NCBI GenBank assembly: GCA_964631835.1
Contig: CAZWAD010000017.1
Span: 19,170 to 83,169 of the forward strand
DNA: 64,000 nt
Reading direction: 5' to 3'
Origin: Bog-950 sp964631835
Lineage (GTDB): Bacteria; Bacteroidota; Bacteroidia; Chitinophagales; LD1
In this document: piece after piece, positions 26,579-36,362 of the stretch
How the letters are laid out: each line of letters starts with the position of its first letter
Numbering within the stretch: position 1 is the stretch's first letter
The notes under the pieces: model-generated
The model's input: the letters and a program-made list of their open reading frames with translations, nothing else
Database searches by the model: none
What the model was told of the DNA's origin: nothing
Made by a program: the position numbers and the translations under genes

Positions 26579-26686
26579 ATTTACACAACTTGCACACTAA
26601 TATCCAATTATTAACCAGTCAGATATTTGTAGTAATACTACCTGAAAGGTTCCGGGGGTGAGGGTACTAATGATATAACTGTTCGA

Positions 26687-27622
26687 TTACGCACTCAAGG
26701 TGCTGAGCACATTATTCATGTTACGAACGGCTTCTGCACTTTTGTTGAAAGCAGCCTGCTCTTCGGCATTCAGCTTATAGTCAATTATTTTTTCCCAGCC
26801 GTTTTTGCCAAGAACCACCGGAACACCAAGGCAAATATCTTTTTGACCGTATTCGCCATCCAGTGCTACGCAGCAGGTAAAAACTTTCTTTTCATCGCGC
26901 ACAATGCTTTCGACCAAAGCGCAGCCGGCAGCGCCCGGTGCATACCAGGCAGATGTGCCTATCATTTTAGTAAGCGTTGCGCCTCCAATCATTGTATCTG
27001 CCGCTACTTTGTTCAGCGTTTCGGCATCTAAAAGGTTGCTTACCGGGTGACTGCTGAGCGTAGCCAAACGGGTAAGCGGAATCATGGTGGTATCACCATG
27101 CCCGCCAATAACAAATGCATGGAGGTCGCCTGCCGAGCAATGCAGCGCTTGCGATAAATAATAGCGAAAGCGTGCGCTGTCAAGAATTCCGCCCATGCCT
27201 ATAATCCGGTTTTTCGGAAGCCCGCTGGATTTCAACGTAAGGTAGGTCATGGTATCCATCGGGTTACTGATAACTACAATAATAGCATTAGGCGAGTGTT
27301 TCAGAATATTCCCGGTAACACCTCTTACTATTGCGGCATTGGTGCCTATGAGCTCTTCCCGTGTCATGCCAGGCTTACGGGGAATGCCAGAAGTAATTAC
27401 CACTACCTCGCTCCCTGCGGTTTTGGTATAGTCATTTGTTGAGCCTGTAATCTTGGTATCGTATCCCAGCAAGGCAGAAGTTTGATTCATGTCCTTGGCT
27501 TTTCCCTCTGCAAGCCCTTCCTTAATATCAAGTAGAACCAGTTCCTGACATAGTTCTTTACGGGCAATATTATCTGCCACTGTTGCGCCTACAGCACCTG
27601 CACCTACCACAGTAATTTTCAT
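26687..27622 (-). CDS. mdh: Malate dehydrogenase (NAD-dependent, LDH-like type)
   Basis: Oxidises malate to oxaloacetate in the TCA cycle. The 311-residue protein starts MKITVVGAGAVGATVAD, a Rossmann GxGxxG motif, and has VVITSGIPRKPGMTREEL, IIVVISNPMDTMTYL, MGGILDSARFRYYLS (substrate arginine) and VIGGHGDTTMIPL (catalytic histidine). The start at 27622 is set by homology and by a promoter located just upstream; the longer frame to 27763 would run through that promoter. Confidence 0.95.
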   Translation of the reverse strand: MKITVVGAGAVGATVADNIARKELCQELVLLDIKEGLAEGKAKDMNQTSALLGYDTKITGSTNDYTKTAGSEVVVITSGIPRKPGMTREELIGTNAAIVRGVTGNILKHSPNAIIVVISNPMDTMTYLTLKSSGLPKNRIIGMGGILDSARFRYYLSQALHCSAGDLHAFVIGGHGDTTMIPLTRLATLSSHPVSNLLDAETLNKVAADTMIGGATLTKMIGTSAWYAPGAAGCALVESIVRDEKKVFTCCVALDGEYGQKDICLGVPVVLGKNGWEKIIDYKLNAEEQAAFNKSAEAVRNMNNVLSTLSA

Positions 27623-27645
27623 ATAGATTGTTTTTTTAGCGGGTG

Positions 27646-27676
27646 CAAACATATATGAAAATGAAAATTCTCCAAA
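27646..27676 (-). promoter_or_regulatory. Bacteroidota promoter of mdh
   Basis: On the reverse strand TTTG (27673-27676), 19 bases, TATGTTTG (27646-27653): an exact match to the -33/-7 pattern of housekeeping Bacteroidota promoters, giving a leader of about 15-20 bases before the mdh ATG. Confidence 0.8.
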
Positions 27677-27883
27677 TGACATAAACGGACATAATATCCT
27701 TTTATTTACTGTCCAAATGGAATTGTGCGCTTTTTGAAACAAGTTCAGGATAAACGCAAACATGAATCAATTATTAAGAGACAGTGTCACTGGAAAAAGA
27801 TTAAGCAGTTAGTGAAAGCATTAAAGCGTTTTTGTATTGAAAAGATTTACTTGCTTTGAATTATTAATTAATTATTTGCCCGA

Positions 27884-29500
27884 ATGAAATTGATTTTAAC
27901 GGTTACCAAACCTGTATTAGTGTTTATGCTATCAGTATTTACATTGTTCTCTTATTCACAGGGTTGGCAATGGGCAAAAGGTGAAGGGGATATTGGCAAT
28001 GAAGCCGCTAACTCGGTAGCTTTTGATGATTTCGGTAATGTATATATCACCGGCAACATTGCAGGCATGATAAATTTTGGGGGAACTGTTTATCAGGGTA
28101 GGGGAATTTATGAGGTGTTAATAGCCAAGTATTCAGCACAGGGTAGTCTGGTTTGGGTAAAAACAGCAGGAGGAAAGGAAAATGACCAGGGAACATTTAT
28201 CCGGTACAACAAGAACTATATTTATGTTACCGGTTATTTTTCAGACACCGCTTGGTTCGATAACAAAATGCTGGTAAGCCGGGGTGATCAGGATGTTTTT
28301 CTTGCTAAGTACGACTTAATAGGGAACCTGATGTGGGTCAGGCAGGCGGGCGGAGCAAATTTTGATTACGGTACTTCAGTTGATGTAGATAATACCGGGA
28401 ATGTCTATGTCACAGGCGGGTATGAATACGATATTTGGTTTGGTTCAGCCCAGTTAACCACCTCCAATGTTTACAATGAATCTTTTTTTGCAAAGTATGA
28501 TAATGCAGGAAATCTTCTGTGGGCTAAGACAACAGCGGGCAATGGCTCTAATCTTATTACCGGTGTTGCTTTTGATTACCGTAATTCGGTTTACCTAACG
28601 GGTTATTTTGGAAGTAATTTCAATATAGGAAATTGTTCTGTAAATTCTGCTACTCCGAGCTACGATGTTTTTCTGTCGAAGGTAGATTCTGGCGGTAATT
28701 GTGTTTGGTTAAAACGTGCAGGTAGCACTAACGAGGATGCGTCACACGGAGTTTGCAGCGATAAAGAAGGTAATCCATCCATTGCCGGCTATTTCCTGGG
28801 AACTGCATATTTCGACAACCACTCCGTTACATCACTTGATTACAATGATATTTTTGTAGCGCATTACGATTCGCTGGGAAATAACTTATGGGCTGTAGCG
28901 GGTAACGGAACTCAACTTGATGTACCGTACGGAATAGCAGCCGATGCAACCGGAAACATTTATGTTACTGGAATGTTCGAATTCGGTGTCAATTTTAATG
29001 GAAGTGTTATCACTGGTCCTGACCGTGATATTTTCCTTATAAGTTTTGACAGGAACGGCAGTGTACGATGGCTGGCTCATGCCGGTGGTTTGAATACCGA
29101 CTGCGGGATAGGAGTGGCTGTTTCCAATACCGGGAAAGTAGCTGTAGCTGGTTATTACTTATACACGAATTTTTTCGGCAGCATCCAAATCGACTATGCT
29201 GTAGGCAACGATTTGTTCGTGGCTGTTTACGACCCGCTTTTTGTTGGGATAAATGAGATTGATGATTTGCAGGTTTTTCTTTATCCCAATCCTTGTCAGG
29301 ATATTATCAATTGTCAATTACCGGTTAAAAGTTTAGAAAACACTTGGCTGAGAATTTATACTTCCTTTGGAGAGAAAATTTATGATTGTAAAATTTCTGA
29401 CAACTGGCAAATGGCAACCAATAACTGGCAAGTTGGTATTTATTTTGCGGAATTCTTATCAGGAGATAAGCGAAGAACTATTAAACTGCTAAAGCAGTAA
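27884..29500 (+). CDS. Secreted SBBP-type beta-propeller protein with T9SS tail
   Basis: A 538-residue exported protein: signal peptide to about residue 25 (FTLFSYSQG), then seven or so repeats of about 55-60 residues with the pattern GNVYITG.....F........D.FLAKYD..GNLMWV, typical of SBBP/beta-propeller repeats (about 30-450). A T9SS type A tail follows, with LYPNPCQDIINC, IYTSFGEKIYD and VGIYFAEFLSG. Role at the cell surface is unknown. It ends 12 bases from the convergent OmpA-family gene. Confidence 0.88.
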   Translation: MKLILTVTKPVLVFMLSVFTLFSYSQGWQWAKGEGDIGNEAANSVAFDDFGNVYITGNIAGMINFGGTVYQGRGIYEVLIAKYSAQGSLVWVKTAGGKENDQGTFIRYNKNYIYVTGYFSDTAWFDNKMLVSRGDQDVFLAKYDLIGNLMWVRQAGGANFDYGTSVDVDNTGNVYVTGGYEYDIWFGSAQLTTSNVYNESFFAKYDNAGNLLWAKTTAGNGSNLITGVAFDYRNSVYLTGYFGSNFNIGNCSVNSATPSYDVFLSKVDSGGNCVWLKRAGSTNEDASHGVCSDKEGNPSIAGYFLGTAYFDNHSVTSLDYNDIFVAHYDSLGNNLWAVAGNGTQLDVPYGIAADATGNIYVTGMFEFGVNFNGSVITGPDRDIFLISFDRNGSVRWLAHAGGLNTDCGIGVAVSNTGKVAVAGYYLYTNFFGSIQIDYAVGNDLFVAVYDPLFVGINEIDDLQVFLYPNPCQDIINCQLPVKSLENTWLRIYTSFGEKIYDCKISDNWQMATNNWQVGIYFAEFLSGDKRRTIKLLKQ

Positions 29501-29511
29501 TAACTCAAGAA

Positions 29512-30192
29512 CTATTCACTTACAATTCTCACTTCTGTTCTTCTGTTTTTCTGCCTTCCTTGGGGAGTATCGTTATATGCGACAGGTTGAGTATCTCCAT
29601 AGCCTTTGGCGGCCACACGTTCAGGAGCTATTCCTTTTTTGATTAAATAATCTCTTACTGTATTCGCACGGTCTTCAGATAGTTTCTGGTTGCTTTCCGG
29701 AGTGCCAACGTTATCAGTATGTCCCGCAATTTCAATAACCAAACTCTCCTTTTTACCCATGTATTCTGCCAGTTCATTCAACTCCTTGTACGATTCACCA
29801 CGCAAGGTTGATTTTCCTGTGTCAAAAAAAACATTGTCGAGCGTATAAATTTTGGGAGGCGAAATTTTAAGTGTATATCCGAATGTGAGCAGTTCTTTCA
29901 CATCGGGTATTTCAAGTGTTTTGTAATCTTGATTTTCAGTAAATGCCTTGTACTGTACTTTGTATTTCTGTGCTTTAGGAATTAAGAGTGAAAATTTTCC
30001 ATCTGCGTTTGTTGTTCCGGTATAGGTTTTCCCATCTTTCAGTGAAACGAAAGTTATTTCCTCGCCCTTCAAAGGTTTATCTTTATCATTAACTACCGAT
30101 ACATTTAACAAGGCATCTGTAGCAGTTGGTTCTAGGGTTTGAGCTGATACGTCTAAAATTCCAAGGGATAAAACGAAAAGAATATTTTTCAT
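29512..30192 (-). CDS. OmpA-family outer-membrane protein
   Basis: A 226-residue exported protein: signal peptide (ILFVLSLGILDVSAQ), a carboxypeptidase regulatory-like domain (about 27-110; LNVSVVNDKDKPLKGEEI, TNADGKFSLLIPK), and a C-terminal OmpA peptidoglycan-binding domain (about 115-226) with VFFDTGKSTLR, IEIAGHTDNVG, LSEDRANTVRDYL and the arginine-rich end QKNRRTEVRI. It probably links the outer membrane or a surface protein to peptidoglycan. The ATG has an AGGAG sequence 5' of it. Confidence 0.9.
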   Translation of the reverse strand: MKNILFVLSLGILDVSAQTLEPTATDALLNVSVVNDKDKPLKGEEITFVSLKDGKTYTGTTNADGKFSLLIPKAQKYKVQYKAFTENQDYKTLEIPDVKELLTFGYTLKISPPKIYTLDNVFFDTGKSTLRGESYKELNELAEYMGKKESLVIEIAGHTDNVGTPESNQKLSEDRANTVRDYLIKKGIAPERVAAKGYGDTQPVAYNDTPQGRQKNRRTEVRIVSE

Positions 30193-30270
30193 AGTTACTC
30201 CTGATTAGAAAAGTGAACTTAGTTATTGTAACGATTACGTAAGAAAAATAGTATTGAAAGTATTTTGTTG

Positions 30271-32061
30271 TCAATCATTTAACTTCAGAACAGCAATAAA
30301 TGCCTCCTGAGGGACTTCTACTTTACCGAATTGCCTCATTTTCTTTTTACCTTTTTTTTGTTTTTCGAGAAGTTTGCGTTTACGCGAAATATCTCCTCCA
30401 TAACATTTGGCAGTTACATCTTTTCTCAAAGCCGAAATATTTTCGCGTGCAATAATCTTGGAACCTATAGCCGCCTGAATCGGAATCATAAACATCTGTC
30501 GTGGGATAATTTCCTTCAGTTTTTCACACATTTTCCGGCCGAAGTCTTCAGCTTTGCTCCGGTGTATCATCGAACTGAAAGCATCAATCTGCTCTGCATT
30601 CAGAAGAATATCAAGTTTAACCATATCACCGGGACGATAGCCAATCGGGTGATAATCAAACGAAGCGTAACCGCGCGAAATAGATTTGAGCCGGTCATAA
30701 AAATCAAAAACAATTTCAGCCAGCGGCATTTCGAACTGAAGTTCAACCCGGTCTTCGGTTAAATAACTTTGGTTAGTGAGAATACCACGTTTATCCATAC
30801 ACAAAGTCATAATTGAGCCGATGTATTCAGGCTTGGTAATCACCTGTGCTTTAATGTAAGGTTCTTCAATTCGCTCTATACGTGTAACCTCTGGCATATC
30901 AGCCGGGTTATGAATGGTCAGTTTTTGACCGTTGCTTAAGTATGCATCATAACTTACTTGCGGAACGGTAGTGAGAATATTCATATCATACTCCCTCTCC
31001 AACCTTTCCTGAACAATTTCGAGGTGAAGTAATCCAAGAAACCCGCAACGGAAACCGAAGCCAAGTGCAACTGAACTTTCCGGTTCAAATACTAACGATG
31101 CATCGTTTAACTGTAACTTCTCAAGCGAATCGCGTAAATTGGAAAAATCATCATTGTCAATAGGGTAAATTCCGGCAAATACCATGGGCTTTACATCTTC
31201 AAAACCATGAATTCCTTCTTTACACGGATTTTCTGTAAGTGTAATGGTATCACCTACTTTAATTTCCTTAGCATTTTTTATTCCGGTAATCACGTATCCT
31301 ACATCACCGGTTCTTACTTCCGGATGAGGTTCCAAATCAAAACGCAGACAGCCTACTTCATCGGCAATATAATTACCACCGGTATTTACGAACTTAATTT
31401 TGTCACCCTTTTTCAACATTCCATCTACTACACGGAAATAAGCTACTACACCCCGGAAAGAATTGAACATGGAGTCGAATATGAGAGCACGCAATGGAGC
31501 CTGGGGATTTCCCTTTGGTTCAGGTAGTTTTTCTATAATAGCTTCAAATATTTTATCAACGCCTTCACCGGTTCTACCGCTGGCACGTATTATTTCTTCA
31601 CGTTTACAGCCTACGAGTTGCATCATCTGGTCTTCCACTAACTCCGGTTCAGCACCCGGCATGTCAATTTTGTTTACAATCGGTATAATAGTTAGTCCCT
31701 GGTCGAGAGCCAGATAAAGATTAGAGATAGTTTGCGCCTGAATTCCCTGCGAAGCATCCACGAGCAAAAGGGCGCCTTCACATGCGGCAAGCGAACGTGA
31801 AACTTCATAGCTGAAATCAACATGCCCAGGGGTGTCAATCAGGTTAAGAACATATTTCTTCCCCTTGTGAACGTAATCCATCTGGATAGCGTGACTCTTA
31901 ATGGTGATGCCTCGCTCACGCTCCAAATCCATGTTATCAAGCACGGTATCCATCATCTCTCTATCACTTATGGCTTTGGTAGTTTCAATCAGGCGGTCGG
32001 CCAGGGTTGATTTGCCGTGGTCAATGTGAGCTATGATGCAAAAATTGCGGATATTTTCCAT
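30271..32061 (-). CDS. lepA: Elongation factor 4 (LepA)
   Basis: Ribosome-associated GTPase that back-translocates or remodels stalled ribosomes. The 596-residue length is standard. GTPase motifs: AHIDHGKSTLADRL, ERGITIKSHAIQM, DTPGHVDFSYEVSRSLAACEG and NKIDMPGAEPE. The LepA-specific C-terminal region is present (YGGDISRKRKLLEKQKKGKK, ending FIAVLKLND). It stands between the kinase gene and the OmpA gene, all on the same strand with short gaps. Confidence 0.97.
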   Translation of the reverse strand: MENIRNFCIIAHIDHGKSTLADRLIETTKAISDREMMDTVLDNMDLERERGITIKSHAIQMDYVHKGKKYVLNLIDTPGHVDFSYEVSRSLAACEGALLLVDASQGIQAQTISNLYLALDQGLTIIPIVNKIDMPGAEPELVEDQMMQLVGCKREEIIRASGRTGEGVDKIFEAIIEKLPEPKGNPQAPLRALIFDSMFNSFRGVVAYFRVVDGMLKKGDKIKFVNTGGNYIADEVGCLRFDLEPHPEVRTGDVGYVITGIKNAKEIKVGDTITLTENPCKEGIHGFEDVKPMVFAGIYPIDNDDFSNLRDSLEKLQLNDASLVFEPESSVALGFGFRCGFLGLLHLEIVQERLEREYDMNILTTVPQVSYDAYLSNGQKLTIHNPADMPEVTRIERIEEPYIKAQVITKPEYIGSIMTLCMDKRGILTNQSYLTEDRVELQFEMPLAEIVFDFYDRLKSISRGYASFDYHPIGYRPGDMVKLDILLNAEQIDAFSSMIHRSKAEDFGRKMCEKLKEIIPRQMFMIPIQAAIGSKIIARENISALRKDVTAKCYGGDISRKRKLLEKQKKGKKKMRQFGKVEVPQEAFIAVLKLND

Positions 32062-32103
32062 CAGGGGCGCGAATATAGCCGAAATGAAGAATTGCGAAAC
32101 AGG

Positions 32104-33144
32104 TTACTTTTCGTTTGATTTTTTCAAAGTAAAGGCAAAGGTTGTACCCACGCCTATTGTACTGCGAACATTAATAGTCTGGTTATGGGCTTCAATGATA
32201 TGTTTTACAATAGCAAGCCCTAAACCGGTACCTCCCTGTTCGCGCGAGCGATGTTTGTCAATCCGGTAAAAACGTTCGAATAGTCGGTGCAGATGTTTTT
32301 CGGCAATTCCAATTCCATTATCAGTCACTTCTATCAAAATGTTTTCATCCATATCATAAAAGCCTGCCGAGGTTTTCCCATTGGGATTTCCGTATTTAAT
32401 AGAGTTATCAATCAGATTGGTAATTACCTGGCGTATTTTTTCTTTATCTGCAAATACATAGCAAGGCTTATCTGTGCTTTTCTTTATTTGGAGAGTAATA
32501 TTTTTTTGGGATGCTTTAAACTCCATGGTTTCCATAACCTCTTTTACCAACTGACATATATCAAAGGTATCTTTGATTAAAGATTCATCACCGGTTTCCA
32601 ATCTCGATATTTCATCTAAATCGTCTATAAGATTGTTTAGACGGTCAATGCTTTTGGCGGTTCGCTCCAGGAAAGTCTTAGCAGTTTCCGGCTCGTTTAC
32701 CGCGCTATCAAGGAGAGTATGTACATACCCCTGAATATTAAACAATGGGGTTTTAAGCTCATGAGAAAGATTACCGATGAATTCTTTACGGAATTTCTCC
32801 ATTTTTTTCAGGTTTTCGATTTCGCGGCTTTTGTCCTGAACCCAATCCTTTACCTGAGTTTCCATTTCCAGCAGCGGGTCATTACTGCTGCTTTCTCCAA
32901 TGGACTCCTTCAGACTTTTGCTGAGCTTAAACTGATGAATAATTTTGTATACCAGCCTGATTCGGTTCCGTAAATAAACTTCAACGACATAATAAAACAG
33001 GAGGGATGAAAGTACAAAAACAGCAGCAAAAATAACTGTAAAATGAAGCCATGAAGATTCAAAATATAAGCCTATAAAACTAATGATAAATGACAGCGCT
33101 AAAGAAACAAGGATAGTAAGTGTTCGGGGCGATAGATTGTTCAT
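32104..33144 (-). CDS. PhoR-like sensor histidine kinase
   Basis: A 346-residue membrane kinase. Two helices near the N-terminus (TLTILVSLALSFIISFIGLY and VIFAAVFVLSSLLFYYVV) enclose almost no periplasmic loop. Then come a HAMP-like linker, the H-box FIGNLSHELKTPL (phosphoacceptor His), the N-box IRQVITNLIDNSIKYG and G-boxes TDNGIGI and GGTGLGLAIVKHII. No response-regulator gene is adjacent, although PhoB partners often are; the nearest same-strand neighbour is lepA. The lack of a sensor loop suggests membrane or partner-protein sensing. Confidence 0.92.
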   Translation of the reverse strand: MNNLSPRTLTILVSLALSFIISFIGLYFESSWLHFTVIFAAVFVLSSLLFYYVVEVYLRNRIRLVYKIIHQFKLSKSLKESIGESSSNDPLLEMETQVKDWVQDKSREIENLKKMEKFRKEFIGNLSHELKTPLFNIQGYVHTLLDSAVNEPETAKTFLERTAKSIDRLNNLIDDLDEISRLETGDESLIKDTFDICQLVKEVMETMEFKASQKNITLQIKKSTDKPCYVFADKEKIRQVITNLIDNSIKYGNPNGKTSAGFYDMDENILIEVTDNGIGIAEKHLHRLFERFYRIDKHRSREQGGTGLGLAIVKHIIEAHNQTINVRSTIGVGTTFAFTLKKSNEK

Positions 33145-33252
33145 GATTAACGAGTGAAAATAAAAAAGGCGGCTATTACGGATGAAAGTTTGAGAAATAA
33201 GCTATTATTTACTGTTTTTTTTGTTACTTTGCGCTCCAAAACCAACATTAAG

Positions 33253-33456
33253 ATGAATTTACAAGAAAAGGTAGAGGCCATTAACAACGATGTTATACAG
33301 GCGAAAAACGGAATTGATAGTTTGGGGTATAAGTATTCTTTCCCTATTACTGTAATAGCCCGGGGAACAAAATCCGGTTTGTCAGTAACCGTTGACCGTG
33401 ATTTTGATAAAGCAGCAGAACTGGCGTTTAAACGAAGGACTGCAAGTCAATCCTGA
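33253..33456 (+). CDS. Small hypothetical protein
   Basis: A 67-residue protein beginning MNLQEKVEAINNDVIQ, followed by a beta-rich segment PITVIARGTKSGLSVTVDRD and a basic end. No family recognised. ATG 33253 preferred over ATG 33154, because a TTACTTTGC box just upstream looks like a promoter. Its last 29 bases overlap the end of the convergent 33428 gene. Confidence 0.65.
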   Translation: MNLQEKVEAINNDVIQAKNGIDSLGYKYSFPITVIARGTKSGLSVTVDRDFDKAAELAFKRRTASQS

Positions 33457-33772
33457 TACCCGAACGGGTAATAAACTCCTCTATACTCATATCAATCCAA
33501 ACCCTTTTCAGAGGTTCGGAGTTTAGTATCAGTGCTACAGTATAGTGCTTATCAATAAACGACTGCCTAAGGTTTTCAGCCGTAGTATTGTGTATGTTTG
33601 TTTCGTATGAAACAATGAATGACCTGCGCAATTGCTTGTCGTAGGGGACCACAACAAATTCTCTCCATTCAAATACAGAGTTATCTTTCAGAACTATGGG
33701 GGTGTTATACTCCACAGTCAAGTAGTTGCAAAGGCGCTTGGCAGCGGAAAGTGATGTTTTAAATTCTTCCAT
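33428..33772 (-). CDS. Hypothetical protein
   Basis: A 114-residue cytosolic protein (MEEFKTSLSAAKRLCNYLT...), mixed alpha/beta, with FEWREFVVVPYD and VALILNSEPLKRVWIDMS; no recognised domain. Start chosen at ATG 33772; a TTG at 33854-33856 would add 28 residues. It overlaps the convergent 33253 gene by 29 bp at the 3' ends, so their ends are antisense to each other. Confidence 0.65.
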   Translation of the reverse strand: MEEFKTSLSAAKRLCNYLTVEYNTPIVLKDNSVFEWREFVVVPYDKQLRRSFIVSYETNIHNTTAENLRQSFIDKHYTVALILNSEPLKRVWIDMSIEEFITRSGIRIDLQSFV

Positions 33773-33941
33773 GACGCGGGCAAAACTACAAAGTTTTTTA
33801 AAAAATTGTTCAGAGATATACGAAGAATTCAATAGTCCGTTATTATAAGAGGTCAATAAACTGGAAAGGTGTCTAAATTTTTACAATTCTGTGACAATTG
33901 AATCGAAAACATTATCTATCTTGCACGGTAATTAACCACCC

Positions 33942-34604
33942 ATGCGCAGCTTTTTAACCTGTCTGCTTATTACCTTGTCTGTTTATTCTTTTGCCCTTAC
34001 CGATTCAGTGGCTGTAACTAAAGAAAAAAAAACCCGTCATTACGTGTTCGCTAACACAACCTTTTTTCTAAAACAAATTATCAACTTATCGAACCAGAAT
34101 ATTGCAGTAAGTCCTTACATAGTGGGATATAAATGTTTTTTCAAAAAACACGGAGTGCGGTTGTCGGTTGGTGGAAGTTTTAGTAAGAAAACAGAATTTC
34201 CGGATAGCACTTCAACCCGTATTACAAATAATAATTCTTTGGACTACAGGGTAGGTTACGAGTACAATTACAAATTCGGGAAGCGCTGGACGTTCCAAAC
34301 AGGAATTGACGCGGTGGGCAGAACCAATTTTCTCTATTCAAAAGCTAACAGCAGCTTTGATATTGTAACTACCAGTTCTCCCTCTAACAGTTTGGGAGGA
34401 GGTCCGTTTTTAGGTATTCAGTTTAATATCAGCAAGCGTATTGCCCTTTTTACTGAAACAGCTTTTTATTATTCATACACTTGGTCGAAGCGAAAAGTCA
34501 ACTCCATGAATTTTCCTGAATTGAATATGGACAGGTCTGACGGAATGGAACACAAAGGAGAATTTATCTTACCTACTTCAATTTATTTTGCATTCGTTTT
34601 CTAA
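33942..34604 (+). CDS. Outer-membrane beta-barrel protein
   Basis: A 220-residue protein with a signal peptide (MRSFLTCLLITLSVYSFAL) and alternating-hydrophobic beta strands rich in aromatic residues: VSPYIVGYKCFF, VGYEYNYKFGKRWTF, GGGPFLGIQFNISKR, ending with PTSIYFAFVF (terminal Phe, typical of BamA-inserted barrels). It is the first gene of a likely operon with a cytochrome c peroxidase gene and a lipoprotein gene; a weak TTG ... TATCTTGC promoter-like pair lies just before it. Confidence 0.75.
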   Translation: MRSFLTCLLITLSVYSFALTDSVAVTKEKKTRHYVFANTTFFLKQIINLSNQNIAVSPYIVGYKCFFKKHGVRLSVGGSFSKKTEFPDSTSTRITNNNSLDYRVGYEYNYKFGKRWTFQTGIDAVGRTNFLYSKANSSFDIVTTSSPSNSLGGGPFLGIQFNISKRIALFTETAFYYSYTWSKRKVNSMNFPELNMDRSDGMEHKGEFILPTSIYFAFVF

Positions 34605-34622
34605 TTAAAAAAACCTACTAAC

Positions 34623-35723
34623 ATGAAAAACAAACTAATCTTTCCGCTTTGCACTGCTTTGCTACTTGCGGTTTTGTTTCATGGTTGCCAAAAGCAGCCG
34701 GTACTTAAAGCCCTTGTTCCCGATTTGCCTTCTACCCCTTACAATTATGAGCCTTGTAATAGTTCAAGTTGTAACGGTAATTCGCCTGTGGATAACCGGG
34801 TGACCAACGATGGCGCTACTTTGGGACGGTTGTTGTTTTACGACCCGCGATTGTCCTTGAACAATACTGTTTCATGTGCTTCATGCCACCGGCAGGAGAA
34901 CGCCTTTGCCGATGTGGGGCAGCAAAGCACAGGCTTTGAAGGAATGGTTACTCCCCGTAACACTCCGGCAATTATTAACGCCAGAAATAAATCCTCGTTT
35001 TTCTGGGATGGAAGAACTGCACTATTGGAAGAGATGGTGCTGATGCCTGTAAAAAACCATGTAGAAATGGGGCTTGACAGGCTGGAGGTGATGGAAAGAA
35101 AAATTGCTTCAGTCAGTTACTATCCCGAATTGTTTAAAAAGGCTTTTGGTACTGAAGAAGTAACACATAATAAAATTGCCAGGGCGCTCGCACAATTTAT
35201 AAGAGCAATAAAAAGCGATAATAGTAAAGCTGATAACAACCAGCTAAATGCAACAGAAATAACCGGTAGAAATGTTTTTTCTAAATTTAGTTGTGGCAAC
35301 TGTCACCGGGGAAATGATTTTTCTGGTGACGCGTTGTTTATTCCCTACCACGGAACTGCTCCCAAAGCAGGTTCTGCAAACATCGGTCTGGATTTGGTTT
35401 ATTCTGACAAAGGCATTGCTGCCATTGACGGCAATGAAGCTTCTGAAGGAGCCTTTATCATTCCCTCGTTGCGTAACCTGGAATTTACTGCTCCTTACAT
35501 GCATGACGGGAGATATGGAACCTTAGATGAGGTAATCGAACATTACAATTCAGGAATTCTGCCTCACCCCGCATTAGACGTTGTGCTTACCGATACCGCC
35601 ACTGGATTCCCGGTGATAATGGCTATGACTGAAAGCGAAAAAGAATCGTTGAAAGCATTTTTACTTGCACTTTCCGACCGGAGTGTTACTTCGGATGTAC
35701 GGTTTTCAAATCCGTTTAAATAA
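34623..35723 (+). CDS. Di-heme cytochrome c peroxidase lipoprotein
   Basis: A 366-residue lipoprotein (lipobox around AVLFHGCQ). Two c-type heme sites are visible: CASCHRQ (about residue 93) and CGNCHRG (about 223), in the order and spacing of MauG/CcpA-type di-heme peroxidases, with TPRNTPAIINA and FFWDGRTALLEEMVLMP of the family and MHDGRYGTL near the end. It reduces hydrogen peroxide in the periplasm using electrons from c-type cytochromes. It lies between an outer-membrane protein gene and a lipoprotein gene, all co-directional. Confidence 0.92.
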   Translation: MKNKLIFPLCTALLLAVLFHGCQKQPVLKALVPDLPSTPYNYEPCNSSSCNGNSPVDNRVTNDGATLGRLLFYDPRLSLNNTVSCASCHRQENAFADVGQQSTGFEGMVTPRNTPAIINARNKSSFFWDGRTALLEEMVLMPVKNHVEMGLDRLEVMERKIASVSYYPELFKKAFGTEEVTHNKIARALAQFIRAIKSDNSKADNNQLNATEITGRNVFSKFSCGNCHRGNDFSGDALFIPYHGTAPKAGSANIGLDLVYSDKGIAAIDGNEASEGAFIIPSLRNLEFTAPYMHDGRYGTLDEVIEHYNSGILPHPALDVVLTDTATGFPVIMAMTESEKESLKAFLLALSDRSVTSDVRFSNPFK

Positions 35724-35728
35724 CAGGC

Positions 35729-36292
35729 ATGAGGTGTTTTACAGCCATTCTTTGTTTACTTGTGATAATTACATCCGGACTGAGTTCATGTAAAAAGGGA
35801 TGTACCAATAAAAGCGCTATAAACTATGACTCTACTGCAAAAGCCGATGATGCCTCATGTTTGTTTTGTGACAGTGTAGATGTAGATGAATATAGCTCTT
35901 CAACTTTTTATACAGACAATAACAGTTCAAGCCCGCATAGCGGTGATAGTGTTATCAGAGTACAGGTATCAGGTAGTTTGCAGGATTACATCGGCAACTA
36001 TTGCCCGGCATTAGGCTTAGAAGGTGGGTGCGACACACTTGGAACATCTTTCCCTTTTGCCCATATTAACATTATTGTAAATAATTTAACTGATGATACT
36101 CTTGTTTTGTTTGCTACTTCTTCTTCTGTTTTCATTAGCGGGTCAGGTACAACACAATTAGGCGCTATCAGCCAGTTACAAATACCTCCTTACTCCTCAA
36201 AGGTTTCACATACGCTTTACTTCGATTGCGTGCAAGCAAGTTTCGCATCGTCAAGTTTCAGTCTTTCCGGAAGAAGTTTTACATATAAGTGA
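35729..36292 (+). CDS. Hypothetical lipoprotein with a calcium-turn motif
   Basis: A 187-residue lipoprotein (lipobox ITSGLSSC, followed by KKGCTNKSAINYDSTAKADD). The GCTNxxAxNYDxxAxxDDxSC stretch is a short cysteine-rich motif widespread in secreted Bacteroidota proteins. The rest is Ser/Thr-rich beta sequence. No enzyme motif. It follows the peroxidase gene by five bases, so it probably belongs to the same transcript and may be its surface partner. Confidence 0.8.
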   Translation: MRCFTAILCLLVIITSGLSSCKKGCTNKSAINYDSTAKADDASCLFCDSVDVDEYSSSTFYTDNNSSSPHSGDSVIRVQVSGSLQDYIGNYCPALGLEGGCDTLGTSFPFAHINIIVNNLTDDTLVLFATSSSVFISGSGTTQLGAISQLQIPPYSSKVSHTLYFDCVQASFASSSFSLSGRSFTYK

Positions 36293-36362
36293 TTTACCGG
36301 TTCCTGTTTTCTAATCCGGCAAATAAATTCAACGCGTTTTCAAAACCTGATGTCCGAAGCAT

